Below, piece by piece: positions 1-8,752 of a stretch of 64,000 bases of DNA. The position numbers were made by a program, and so were the translations under genes. Below the pieces are notes generated by a model. That model saw nothing but the letters and a program-made list of their open reading frames with translations. It did no database searches and was not told the origin of the DNA. Source of the DNA: Malaciobacter mytili LMG 24559 (GTDB lineage: Bacteria > Campylobacterota > Campylobacteria > Campylobacterales > Arcobacteraceae); NCBI RefSeq assembly GCF_003346775.1, contig NZ_CP031219.1:1550001-1614000 (forward strand). Reading direction: 5' to 3'. How positions within the stretch are numbered: position 1 is the stretch's first letter; every line of letters starts with the position of its first letter.

Positions 1-1997
1 CTAGCGAAGATTTAGCAAAACAATTAGCTTCAAATCTTTCAAATGAAAAAGAAAAAGCCTTAGTAAAATCGCTTTTAGAAAATATTGAAGTATATAAAAT
101 AAACTTTTTTGAACTAGTTGATTATGAAGATGAAAAAAATAGAATTATTGAAAATAATCTAGTAATTAATGGTGCAAAAATAGAAAAACTTTTAGATGAA
201 ATTACAACTATTACAGAAAATGAAAATCAATTAAAACAATCATTACAAACTACAAAAGCTACAAAAAATCTTTTAATGGGTAGATTTTTTGCTTTAAAAT
301 ATGTCTCATCAAATAATAAAAATGACAATTTTAAAGTAATTAAAGAGTTTGAAAAACTAGAAAAAGAACTTAAGTTGTTAAATTTACAAAATGAAGATTT
401 AAAAACTAAACAAAAACAAACTCTTTATTTAATTAATGAGTATAAAAAAGGTTTAAATAAACTAATTTTTATAATTGATAATAAAAATAGTTTTGTAAAA
501 GAGTTACATAGAGTTGGACCTCAAATTGCCAATTTAGCAGTAGAAATAAAAAATGAATTATCAACTTCACACAATATATTAAAAGAACAAATAGAAAATA
601 CAAATAACTCTTTAACTTATACTATTGAAATTATTTCAGCAATTATTTTAAGTATTATTATTTTACTTGCTATATATATTCCTAAAAATATAAATCATCA
701 AATTTTAGAGTTTCAAGAAGGATTATTAAACTTTTTTAAATATCTAAATAGACAAACAAATACCGCTGAACTTTTAAAAAACAGTTCTAAAACAGAAATA
801 GGACTTATGTCAAAAGTTGTAAATGAGAATATCTTAAAAACTAAAGCTTCAATAGAAGAAGATAGAAAAATCATAAATGAGACAGTTCAAGTTTTAAGTG
901 AGTTCCAGCAAGGTGATTTATGCCAAAGAATAACTACAAAAGTTTCAAATCCTGCACTTAATCAGTTAAAAGAAGTATTAAATAATATGGGAGAGACTTT
1001 AGAAAATAATATTGAAAATATATTAGAAGTATTAGAACAGTTTTCAAAGTATAACTACTTAAATAAAGTAAATACAACTGGAATAAAAAAACATTTGGAA
1101 AAACTTGCAAATGGAGTAAATGAATTAGGTACTTCTATTACTTCAATGTTAATTGAAAATAAAGCAAATGGTTTAACTTTAGAAAATAGCTCTTCTATAT
1201 TACTTCAAAATGTAGATACTTTAAATACAAGTGCAAATGAAGCTGCCACTTCACTAGAACAAACAGCAGCAGCCTTAGAAGAGATTACAGGAAATATTAC
1301 ACTTACAACTAATAAAATTTTACAAATAGATAGTTTAACAAAAGAGCTTACAAACTCTACAAATATTGGAGAAAATTTAGCTATAAAAACTACTTCATCA
1401 ATGGAAGATATAAATGCTCAAGTAACGGCTATAAATGAAGCAATTACAGTTATTGATCAAATTGCCTTTCAAACAAATATTTTATCACTAAATGCAGCTG
1501 TTGAAGCTGCAACTGCAGGTGAAGCTGGGCGTGGATTTTCTGTTGTAGCACAAGAGGTTAGAAACCTTGCTTCAAGAAGTGCACAAGCTGCAAAAGAGAT
1601 TAAAGAGTTAGTGGAAAATGCAACAATTAAAGCAAATGAAGGTAAAAATATAGCTTCTGATATGATAAATGGATATAACTCTTTAAAACAAAATATCAAT
1701 CAAGCAACAGAACTTATTTATGATGTTTCAAATGCAAGTAAAGAACAAAAAATTGGAATCCTTCAAATAAATGATGCAATAAATAATCTTGATACTCAAA
1801 CACAAAAAAATGCAACTACTGCTACACAAACACAAGAAGTTGCTATAAATACCTTAACTATTGCAAAAAAGATAGTTGAAAATGCAAATTCTAAAGAGTT
1901 TAAAGATAAAGATATTGTAAAAGCAAAAGAGTTTAAAAATATACAAAAAAATATTGAAACTAAAATATTAGATGATAAAACTTGGGAAAGCTTTTAA
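1..1997 (+). CDS. Methyl-accepting chemotaxis protein, 5' end outside window
   Basis: The reading frame is open from base 3, so the gene starts before the window; the ATG at 276 is internal. The visible protein has a helical, probably periplasmic, N-terminal part, one membrane segment ([20 protein letters not shown], nt about 624-685), a long linker helix and a cytoplasmic signalling domain. The conserved hairpin is clear ([20 protein letters not shown], then [18 protein letters not shown], nt about 1456-1570). This domain would bind CheW/CheA and be methylated on Glu/Gln of the flanking helices. It ends KTWESF, with no CheR-tethering pentapeptide. The ligand is unknown. The family call is firm; the sensor type is inferred from helical content only. 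Confidence 0.93.
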   Translation, partial: SEDLAKQLASNLSNEKEKALVKSLLENIEVYKINFFELVDYEDEKNRIIENNLVINGAKIEKLLDEITTITENENQLKQSLQTTKATKNLLMGRFFALKYVSSNNKNDNFKVIKEFEKLEKELKLLNLQNEDLKTKQKQTLYLINEYKKGLNKLIFIIDNKNSFVKELHRVGPQIANLAVEIKNELSTSHNILKEQIENTNNSLTYTIEIISAIILSIIILLAIYIPKNINHQILEFQEGLLNFFKYLNRQTNTAELLKNSSKTEIGLMSKVVNENILKTKASIEEDRKIINETVQVLSEFQQGDLCQRITTKVSNPALNQLKEVLNNMGETLENNIENILEVLEQFSKYNYLNKVNTTGIKKHLEKLANGVNELGTSITSMLIENKANGLTLENSSSILLQNVDTLNTSANEAATSLEQTAAALEEITGNITLTTNKILQIDSLTKELTNSTNIGENLAIKTTSSMEDINAQVTAINEAITVIDQIAFQTNILSLNAAVEAATAGEAGRGFSVVAQEVRNLASRSAQAAKEIKELVENATIKANEGKNIASDMINGYNSLKQNINQATELIYDVSNASKEQKIGILQINDAINNLDTQTQKNATTATQTQEVAINTLTIAKKIVENANSKEFKDKDIVKAKEFKNIQKNIETKILDDKTWESF

Positions 1998-2000
1998 AAT

Positions 2001-2024
2001 ATAACCTAGAATTTTCTAGGTTAT
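2001..2024. terminator. Bidirectional terminator hairpin
   Basis: A perfect 10-bp inverted repeat (ATAACCTAGA / TCTAGGTTAT) with a 4-nt loop lies between the convergent chemoreceptor and tonB genes. It overlaps the last codon of tonB. No long T-run follows, so the efficiency of termination is inferred. Confidence 0.65.
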
Positions 2025-2752
2025 ATAAGCTTATACTCCACAGGTAAAGTAATAATTAAGTCTTTTGGAACTTTAGGAAAAGATTTTGAAGCACTATTAA
2101 TTGCTTCAATAGTCGATTTTTGCAAGAGTTTATGTCCTTGTAAAATAACTACCTCAGCAACTCCTCCCTCTTTTAGGATTTTAAATTTTACTTTTACAAC
2201 TCCTTGAATATTAAATCTTTTAGCTCTTTTTGAATAAACTATATTTTCTTGAATTAATTTTCTAATTAGAAGTAAGTTTTTATCTATATAAACTTTTTCT
2301 TGATTTAAAGCTGGTTTTGAAACTATATTTTCTTTTTTAGTCTCCTTTAAAACCTCTTTTTTCTCTTCTGGTTGCTTTATTTGTTTTACAACTTCTTTTT
2401 TAATAGGCTCTTTTTTTAAAGGCTTTTTTTCTTCTTTTTTAACTTGTTTTTTAACTTGTTTTTTTATAGGTTCTTTTTTCTTTTGTATTTTAGGTTGTTC
2501 TTTTTTAACAACTTGTTCTTTTATAAGAGGTTGTTCTTTTTTAACAACTTGTTCTTTTATAAGAGGTTCTTCTTTTTTTACTTCTTCTTTAACAACTTTT
2601 TTTTCTTCTTTTATTTCTACATAATTTAAAGAGAGTTTTTTTGTATCTTCTTTTTCATTTACTATTATCTTTTTATCAAAAGAAAGAAAAGTAGCAATAG
2701 CAACTATATATAAAAATAAAGTTATAAAAAAAGAGTTAATATATCTTTTCAT
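2021..2752 (-). CDS. tonB: TonB energy-transducing protein
   Basis: 243 residues. An N-terminal membrane anchor (about residues 8-24) is followed by a long Lys/Glu/Pro-rich periplasmic spacer with repeated VVKKEQP-type units (about 50-140). The C-terminal TonB domain (about 155-243) carries the typical hydrophobic strand pattern ending LPVEYKLI. It should link ExbB/ExbD proton-motive work to the outer-membrane receptor encoded upstream. The start overlaps the exbD stop by 4 nt (ATGA), so translation is probably coupled. It is the last gene of the receptor-polyferredoxin-exbB-exbD-tonB unit. Confidence 0.9.
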   Translation of the reverse strand: MKRYINSFFITLFLYIVAIATFLSFDKKIIVNEKEDTKKLSLNYVEIKEEKKVVKEEVKKEEPLIKEQVVKKEQPLIKEQVVKKEQPKIQKKKEPIKKQVKKQVKKEEKKPLKKEPIKKEVVKQIKQPEEKKEVLKETKKENIVSKPALNQEKVYIDKNLLLIRKLIQENIVYSKRAKRFNIQGVVKVKFKILKEGGVAEVVILQGHKLLQKSTIEAINSASKSFPKVPKDLIITLPVEYKLI

Positions 2753-3126
2753 TTCTTAGTCACTATAGAGATATTTTCAAACTCATTGCGCTTTAACATA
2801 TCAAGAACTTGCACAAAGCTATCAAATTTTGCTTCTTTATCACTTCTTATATGTATTGGAGTATCTTTTTTAAATTGTAAAATATGTTCTTGTATATTTT
2901 GCATATTTGTTATATTGTTATTACAATATACCTCTCCTGTTTTTTTAATCACTATAATTACTTCTTTATTAACTTTTAGATTATCTGCACTCTTTGCATT
3001 TGGCAAAGATACTGGAATAATACCTTTAGTAATAAACGTTGAAGTCATAAGTACAATAGCTAAAAGTACAAGTAAAACATCAATAAAAGGTATTACATTT
3101 ATACTATCATACTTCTTTAGCTTCAT
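2749..3126 (-). CDS. exbD: ExbD/TolR family biopolymer transporter
   Basis: An inner-membrane protein with one N-terminal membrane helix containing the functional Asp motif (INVIPFIDVLLVLLAI) and a periplasmic domain. I choose the ATG at 3126, which gives MKLKKYDSI. It has GGAAAG six bases upstream and the usual ExbD length (125 aa). A longer frame begins at 3150 but lies inside exbB without a good ribosome site. It overlaps the end of exbB by 20 nt and tonB by 4 nt. Confidence 0.92.
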   Translation of the reverse strand: MKLKKYDSINVIPFIDVLLVLLAIVLMTSTFITKGIIPVSLPNAKSADNLKVNKEVIIVIKKTGEVYCNNNITNMQNIQEHILQFKKDTPIHIRSDKEAKFDSFVQVLDMLKRNEFENISIVTKK

Positions 3127-3532
3127 ATTCACTTTCCAATACTTCTGCATATCTACTTAGAATATTATAAAAAACCATAGAAATAATAGCTACCACAAGC
3201 CCAACTGCTGTCGCTTTTAAAGCAAGTGCTAGTGAAGCCATAATCTTCCCTGCTTCAATTTCTGCATTACTCATAGTCATAAAAGTAAGCATTATAGCAA
3301 TAACTGTTCCAAGTAATCCTATATAAGGAGCATTAGAAGCTATTGTTCCTATAATAGTTAGATGTCTTGTTAAAGCTATATCCAAAGCTTTTTTATTTTT
3401 AAAACTGCTAACATCAAGCTTTTTATAAAATAATACTCTTTCTATAAAAAACCATACAGAGATAAAACTCATAAAAACCAATAGTGCAATTACTCCATAA
3501 TCTACCAAATATTTTAAAACTTCAATATCCAT
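3107..3532 (-). CDS. exbB: ExbB/MotA-TolQ family proton channel
   Basis: 141 residues, the short form common in Campylobacterota. It has three membrane segments (about 12-30, 70-95 and 105-130) and the conserved small-residue stretches around GTIASNAPYIGLLGTVIAIM and LALKATAVGLVVAI. It forms the proton-driven motor with ExbD and TonB. Its ATG shares one base with the stop of the upstream polyferredoxin (TAATG). Confidence 0.92.
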   Translation of the reverse strand: MDIEVLKYLVDYGVIALLVFMSFISVWFFIERVLFYKKLDVSSFKNKKALDIALTRHLTIIGTIASNAPYIGLLGTVIAIMLTFMTMSNAEIEAGKIMASLALALKATAVGLVVAIISMVFYNILSRYAEVLESEYEAKEV

Positions 3533-4947
3533 TATTTAGCCTTTGTATGTTGTGTATGATTATGTTTATATACCCCATAAGTTTTAAATACATAACCCTT
3601 ATAAAAATTAAGTCCCATATAAAAGATAATTAAACTTGCAGCAAAAGGAAAAGCAACTACTTTTAATACTCTTTTTGTTTCAAGTAACTTTAATCTTCCT
3701 ATTAAGATAATAAATGCCCAAAGGTATCCTATATGATTAAAGATATTAAAAATATGTACCCATTTATCTTTTCTAGTAGCAAGAGGTTTTATATATTGCA
3801 TATCTAAAGAAAATGCTTGAATAAAACCATTTACAATATTTGAAGCATAAGAATAAAAGAAAAACTCTGCAATATGAGAAAGCCCTCCTATTATAAAAAG
3901 TGGTGCAAAAGCATACCCTAAAGTATAAAAACTCTTTTCAAAAGGTAGTTTCATTATCTTTGAAGCTATATATATCCCCCCTACACTAAAAAGTAAAGAG
4001 AAAAAAACTGCATATAAAAAGGCAAAAAGACCTATAGTATCCACTAAGCCAAAGTTTATAAAACTTTCAAAATATCTTGCTGTTTTAACCCAAATAAACT
4101 CTTCTACTATTGCACTTCTTCCTAAAGCATGATGAAAACTCATAGTAATTGAAATAGCTGCTGTAAGAAGGATTAAAGTCCATACTTCAGCCTTATTAAC
4201 TTTAAATTTACTAAATAAAGAAAAAGAAGGTTTTTTTACTTTAAAAGCAACTGCTTCACAAGCACTACTACAATCCATACATAAAGTACACTCTTCCATA
4301 GAGTTCTTTTTTGCAAAGCTAAAAGGTTTAAGATTATAACTACAAGCTTTTACACAATCAAAAGTTTTACAACTACTGCACTCTTGTGTATATGTTTCAA
4401 GTTTTGTAAAGCTTACTTTACTAAAAGCTCTTGTAACTGTTCCAATAGGACAAATAACTTTACAATAAGCCATTTCATCATATAAAAAATAAAAAACAAT
4501 AGCTATTAAACTTAAAACTAAAAATAGTAAAGCAGTTGCAAAAGGTGTTTTATAAAAAGAAGGAAACATATAGTATATAAACCACCAACCAATAAAAAGT
4601 ATAGTAATACCAATAGCTTTATTATTTAAAAAGTTTGGTATTTTCTTTTTTAATCCAAATTTAGTAATATACTTACCTATAAAACCATGGGGACAAATCC
4701 CACAAAAAATTCTTCCAAAAGTACTTAAAGTTACAACCATAAAAAAAGGCCAAAATAAAGACCAAAAAATTGCACTTGTAAAGATATTTTCACTGCTTTG
4801 ATTATAAAAACCATAATATGTTGCATAAAAAAATAGTGAAAAAACCACTATTCTTAAAAGCCATAAAAACTTTTGATTTTTAAATAAAAATCCTAAAATT
4901 GGCATACCAAAAATATCTGTTTTATCTCTTTTTATAAAATTAACCAT
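3532..4947 (-). CDS. Membrane-bound 4Fe-4S polyferredoxin (NapH/NosR-like)
   Basis: 471 residues with about nine hydrophobic segments. It has several cysteine motifs: CGICPHG (about 83), CKVICPIG (about 162), CSSCKTFDCVKAC and CTLCMDCSSAC (about 190-230). The pattern matches NapH/NosR-type quinol-linked electron-transfer proteins. Placed between a TonB-dependent receptor and exbB, it could supply electrons for periplasmic or cytoplasmic reduction of an imported metal complex. That role is inference. The gene lies 8 bp after the receptor gene with AAGGA upstream of the ATG. Confidence 0.82.
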   Translation of the reverse strand: MVNFIKRDKTDIFGMPILGFLFKNQKFLWLLRIVVFSLFFYATYYGFYNQSSENIFTSAIFWSLFWPFFMVVTLSTFGRIFCGICPHGFIGKYITKFGLKKKIPNFLNNKAIGITILFIGWWFIYYMFPSFYKTPFATALLFLVLSLIAIVFYFLYDEMAYCKVICPIGTVTRAFSKVSFTKLETYTQECSSCKTFDCVKACSYNLKPFSFAKKNSMEECTLCMDCSSACEAVAFKVKKPSFSLFSKFKVNKAEVWTLILLTAAISITMSFHHALGRSAIVEEFIWVKTARYFESFINFGLVDTIGLFAFLYAVFFSLLFSVGGIYIASKIMKLPFEKSFYTLGYAFAPLFIIGGLSHIAEFFFYSYASNIVNGFIQAFSLDMQYIKPLATRKDKWVHIFNIFNHIGYLWAFIILIGRLKLLETKRVLKVVAFPFAASLIIFYMGLNFYKGYVFKTYGVYKHNHTQHTKAK

Positions 4948-4955
4948 AAAAATCC

Positions 4956-7061
4956 TTAGAATTTATATGTATATGTAAGCATTGCTGTTCTTGGTGCTGC
5001 TACACTATATGTAATATCCGAATTTATATCTTTTGATACAGACATAGCATAGTGTTTATCAAAGATATTATTTATATTTAGTTGTATAGAGTGATTTTTT
5101 CTTTCATAGCCAAGCATTAAATCAGTTACAAACTTATATCCTTCATATTTTTGAGTATTTGCATTATCCATATAATAACTTCCCCAAGTTCTAGTTTGAA
5201 CTCTTGATTTAAAACCTAAATAATTAAAAGTAGCAAATAAAGCATATTGATTTTTAGGAATATATGGAAGATAGTTTCCACTTCTATTTTGTGTTCCATC
5301 TTCTAAAAACTCTTTAAATTTAAATTTACTATATGTATATGAAGCACCTAAAGAGAAATTTTTATTAAAATTATATTGCCCCGAAAACTCAAAACCTCTT
5401 TTTTGTGTTTTTCCTGCATTTTGATAATATGTTGTATAGCCCTCTTTTGTAGCTGTTACTTCATCTTTTACATCATTTTGAAAAATAGCCATATCAAATA
5501 AGTAATCTTTACTTCTATTTTTTAGCCCTATTTCATAATTTATACTTCTAGTTTTTTTTAAGACACCTTTATTTTCTACTCTATTTGTTTTTAATTCACT
5601 ATCTGTTGGAGCTTGGTTTGCACTTGCAATTGAAGCATAGATATTTGTATTAGCACTTAAAGCATAACTTACACCAAGTTTTGGAGAAAAAAGTGTATAA
5701 GTCTCATCTATTGAATACTCTCCATCCCCTTCATAATAAGTACCCTTTCCACCAAAAGGTAAGCCACTCCAATTATATTTTAAATACTCTGTTCCATCCA
5801 CATCAAATTTAACCTTATCAACTCTTAGGGAAATATCCACTAAACTTTTATTTGTTGGGGCAAAACTCTCTTGTAAATATGCTCCATAAAGTGTTGAGGT
5901 TGAGTCTTCTTTATTTGCTAACTCTCCTTTTGCATCAGATAGAGTTTTATCTATATCAACTTTTATACCAGCAGTTGTTGTATAATCTTTATATGTATAT
6001 TTTTTAGAGTTTTTAGAAACATCTTGTTTTGCAGTTACTCCTGCAACTAACATTGCACTATTTGAAAATAGTTTATGCTCATAATTTAACTCTAAATCAA
6101 TTCCATATACACTATTGTCATCACTATCATTTATCATCGCAGTAACTGGATGAAAATGTTCCCAAGTATTAAAGTAAAATCTTGGCTTATATGTTATATT
6201 TCCAACTTTTTTTTCATATTTTGTATTGAAAAATAAAATTTCAGAGTTTCTTGCATTATGTTGCCAAGGAGAACTTGTATCTTCTTGTTTTCCACTTTTT
6301 TCAAACTCTTCAAACTCATCTTTTGTCATAGAAGTAGGAAGTTGCATATCTGATTTTGTATATGATAATTCACTTTCAAAAGTAGCTTCATCATCAAATA
6401 AGTACCCATATTTTAAACTTACTTGTTTAGACTCTACTTCATTATTATCTCTCCAAGAGTTATCATTTTTTGTTTTACTTGCATTTATTGCAATATAGTT
6501 ATGTTCATCTAAAGCTTTTGAAACTCTAAGGTTTGCTAGAGAGCTACCATATGTTCCAAAGCCTAGTTTTATTCTATCTTTACCTTCATCAAATACAGAT
6601 TTTGTAATAAGTTGTATTACACCTCCTGTTGCATTTGAAGAGAGAATTGAACCAGGTCCTTTTTGTACTTCAATAGCTTCAACATCTTGCATATCAATAA
6701 AATCAAATCTAGTAAAAGAGTCTGGATCTGTCATAGGAACTCCATCTTTTATAACCATTATCTCTCTAACACCAAATCTAGCTTTTAAACCTGCTCCTCT
6801 AATTATAAGCTTCGCAGAAGAACTATTTGAAGAACTCTCTACATTTACCCCTGCTGTTGTATTTAAAGCTTCAGAAATATTAATAATATTTTTATCATCT
6901 ATTTCTTTGCTATCTACCACTGCTAAACTTTGAGAAACCTCTTTTGTAGCTCTTTGTACTTTAGTTGCTGTTACAGATAATTTATCTAATTCATACGAGT
7001 CATTTGCATAAGTTGTTGCACTAAAACATGCCAATAGATATAATGAATATCTAAATTTCAT
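4956..7061 (-). CDS. TonB-dependent outer-membrane receptor
   Basis: I choose the ATG at 7061 (MKFRYSLYLLACF); it has AAGGA six bases upstream, whereas an ATG at 7067 abuts that site. A signal peptide is cleaved near TYA-ND. Next come a TonB-box-like segment (ELDKLSVTATK), a plug domain (about 40-150, with IRGAG, VIKDGVPMTD, IEVQKGPGS and GGVIQLITKS) and a 22-strand-type barrel ending in the aromatic TYTYKF. It imports a metal complex or similar ligand; the substrate cannot be read from sequence. The polyferredoxin and exbB-exbD-tonB follow directly. The dedicated two-component system upstream suggests ligand-responsive control. Confidence 0.92.
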   Translation of the reverse strand: MKFRYSLYLLACFSATTYANDSYELDKLSVTATKVQRATKEVSQSLAVVDSKEIDDKNIINISEALNTTAGVNVESSSNSSSAKLIIRGAGLKARFGVREIMVIKDGVPMTDPDSFTRFDFIDMQDVEAIEVQKGPGSILSSNATGGVIQLITKSVFDEGKDRIKLGFGTYGSSLANLRVSKALDEHNYIAINASKTKNDNSWRDNNEVESKQVSLKYGYLFDDEATFESELSYTKSDMQLPTSMTKDEFEEFEKSGKQEDTSSPWQHNARNSEILFFNTKYEKKVGNITYKPRFYFNTWEHFHPVTAMINDSDDNSVYGIDLELNYEHKLFSNSAMLVAGVTAKQDVSKNSKKYTYKDYTTTAGIKVDIDKTLSDAKGELANKEDSTSTLYGAYLQESFAPTNKSLVDISLRVDKVKFDVDGTEYLKYNWSGLPFGGKGTYYEGDGEYSIDETYTLFSPKLGVSYALSANTNIYASIASANQAPTDSELKTNRVENKGVLKKTRSINYEIGLKNRSKDYLFDMAIFQNDVKDEVTATKEGYTTYYQNAGKTQKRGFEFSGQYNFNKNFSLGASYTYSKFKFKEFLEDGTQNRSGNYLPYIPKNQYALFATFNYLGFKSRVQTRTWGSYYMDNANTQKYEGYKFVTDLMLGYERKNHSIQLNINNIFDKHYAMSVSKDINSDITYSVAAPRTAMLTYTYKF

Positions 7062-7101
7062 TCCCATTCCTTGATTATTTTTGGGAATTCTATTTTAGAA
7101 G

Positions 7102-7118
7102 TGTTAAATAAATGTTAA
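7102..7118 (-). promoter_or_regulatory. Candidate response-regulator binding site: 11-bp spaced direct repeat
   Basis: Two copies of TGTTAA (minus strand TTAACA) occur at 7102-7107 and 7113-7118, exactly 11 bp apart. They lie 41 bp before the receptor start, in the 80-bp gap after the sensor kinase. OmpR/PhoB-type regulators bind direct repeats with 11-bp spacing, and an OmpR-type regulator is encoded just upstream. The link is inferred. Confidence 0.45.
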
Positions 7119-7147
7119 TTTTTATTTTTAAGCATTTTGAAAGTATA

Positions 7148-8011
7148 TTATTTAAGAACTTTTTTTAGATTTAGCTCTATTTTTGTTCCATCTTTTAAAG
7201 GTATGATATTTATAGTAATTTTATGTTTATCACAAAACTCTTTTACAATATTTAGTCCTAAACCAAAACCATTTGTAGAGCTATCTTCTTGAAAATATCT
7301 ATCAAAAACATCAAAAAGATATTTTGTATCAATTGTTTTTCCACTATTTTCAAAACTTAAAATACTATCTTTAAACTCTATTTTTACAAAACCTTTTTCT
7401 TTATTATATTTTATTGCATTTGATAAAAGATTATCTATAACTTTTATAAACCCATTTATATCACTATTTATTAAAACATCACTTTTAATAGCTTTTTGGA
7501 TTTCAATATCTTTTTTTATATCTTCAAATTTCTCCAAAGAATTTTGAACTATTTCATCTAAATAAAACTCTTTTTTATCAATATTATCTATCTCTTTTTT
7601 TATACTATATTCCATCTCTTCATATAGTTTTAGTAAATCTTTTGAAGCTTTTTGTATTCTTCCTAGTCTTTGCAAAGCCTTTTCATCTTCTATTTTTCTT
7701 TGAAGCATTTGAGTATTAAGTAAAATAGTTGAAACAGGGATATTTAACTCATGCAAAGTCTCTTTTACAGTTTTTTGTAAGTTTTCATCACTTTTAAATA
7801 GTGGTTGAAAAATAGGCTTACTTAAAAATAAATATAAAATTAAACCAAAGATAACTAAAGGTACTATAACAAAAATAAAGTTCTCTTGGTTTAAACCAAA
7901 ATAACTAATAAATACGTAATTTAAAAATAAAATTAAAACCAATGTAAAGATAAATATAATTGATTGTGAGATTAAAAAGTCTTTTATTTTAGAATTCAAT
8001 TTTATATCCAA
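7148..8011 (-). CDS. Sensor histidine kinase
   Basis: 287 residues. Two N-terminal membrane helices (about 12-34 and 44-64) have almost no periplasmic loop. A HisKA region with the phospho-acceptor His87 (KETLHELNIP) follows. The ATPase domain has an N box (DNLLSNAIKYN) and a G box (GFGLGLNIVKEF). The small extracytoplasmic part suggests sensing at or within the membrane. It overlaps the response regulator gene by 23 nt and is followed by the TonB receptor operon in the same direction. Confidence 0.9.
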   Translation of the reverse strand: MDIKLNSKIKDFLISQSIIFIFTLVLILFLNYVFISYFGLNQENFIFVIVPLVIFGLILYLFLSKPIFQPLFKSDENLQKTVKETLHELNIPVSTILLNTQMLQRKIEDEKALQRLGRIQKASKDLLKLYEEMEYSIKKEIDNIDKKEFYLDEIVQNSLEKFEDIKKDIEIQKAIKSDVLINSDINGFIKVIDNLLSNAIKYNKEKGFVKIEFKDSILSFENSGKTIDTKYLFDVFDRYFQEDSSTNGFGLGLNIVKEFCDKHKITINIIPLKDGTKIELNLKKVLK

Positions 8012-8648
8012 TCCCTTTTATATTTGTAATACTATCTTTTCCAAGAATTTTTTTAAGATTATTTATATAAACCCTAATAGAGCCTTCACTATACTCTTCG
8101 CTTACACTCCAAAGTTTTGAAATAATCATCTCTTTTGTAATAATAGACTCTTTATTTTCTAAAAACAACTCTAATAAAGACACAATTTTTATGGGAATAT
8201 TTAAATCTTTTCCATCTTGATATACTCTTTTAGTAATAGGATTAAAAATCAAGTCTTCTTTTAACTTTATGCTCTCTATAACTTTACCACATCTTTTTAA
8301 AATAGATTTTATTCTTAAAAGAAGTTCATCTAAATCCACAGGCTTTTTTATATAGTCATCACAGCCACTTAAAAAGCCCTGCTCTAAAGTATCTTTATCT
8401 TTATAAGAAGTTAGAAAAATAGTAGCTGTTTCATCTCCACTTCCTCTTAACTCTTTTAATAATTCTAAACCATTTAATTTTGGAACATTTATATCCAACA
8501 AATATAAGTCATAATTATTATTATAGTTTAACTCTAAAGCCTCTTCTCCATCATTTGCAATATCAACCTCAAAGTTTTCCTCTTCTAAGAAGTCTTCTAA
8601 AGTTTGGGCAAAAAGTTCATCATCTTCTAAAATCAATATTTTATACAT
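7989..8648 (-). CDS. OmpR-family response regulator
   Basis: 219 residues. The receiver domain has acidic pocket residues EDD (8-10), phospho-acceptor Asp52 in LLDINVPKLNG and Lys in YIKKPVD. The C-terminal winged helix (about 130-219) ends SITNIKGIGYKIEF, typical of OmpR/PhoB regulators. It is the first gene of the minus-strand unit, divergent from the Na/Pi transporter. It probably controls the TonB receptor operon two genes downstream. Confidence 0.92.
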   Translation of the reverse strand: MYKILILEDDELFAQTLEDFLEEENFEVDIANDGEEALELNYNNNYDLYLLDINVPKLNGLELLKELRGSGDETATIFLTSYKDKDTLEQGFLSGCDDYIKKPVDLDELLLRIKSILKRCGKVIESIKLKEDLIFNPITKRVYQDGKDLNIPIKIVSLLELFLENKESIITKEMIISKLWSVSEEYSEGSIRVYINNLKKILGKDSITNIKGIGYKIEF

Positions 8649-8752
8649 TTTCTCTTTCTTTATTAAAACTCTCTGAAATTTTATCCAAACAAGCCTTATT
8701 TAATAAAAATTAGTGTTATAATAAGGAAATAATCAATATTTCAGGACAATAT
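8649..8752. promoter_or_regulatory. Divergent promoter region
   Basis: This is the gap between the response regulator (minus) and the Na/Pi transporter (plus). On the plus strand a perfect TATAAT lies at 8717-8722 and AGGA at 8743-8746 before the ATG at 8753. On the minus strand TAAAAT (8678-8683) within GGATAAAAT is a plausible -10. No clear -35 is seen on either strand, which is usual for this group. Confidence 0.55.

Noticed and set aside
2444-2629. Phe-rich plus-strand frame
   Set aside because: It is the reverse of the Lys/Glu-rich TonB spacer.
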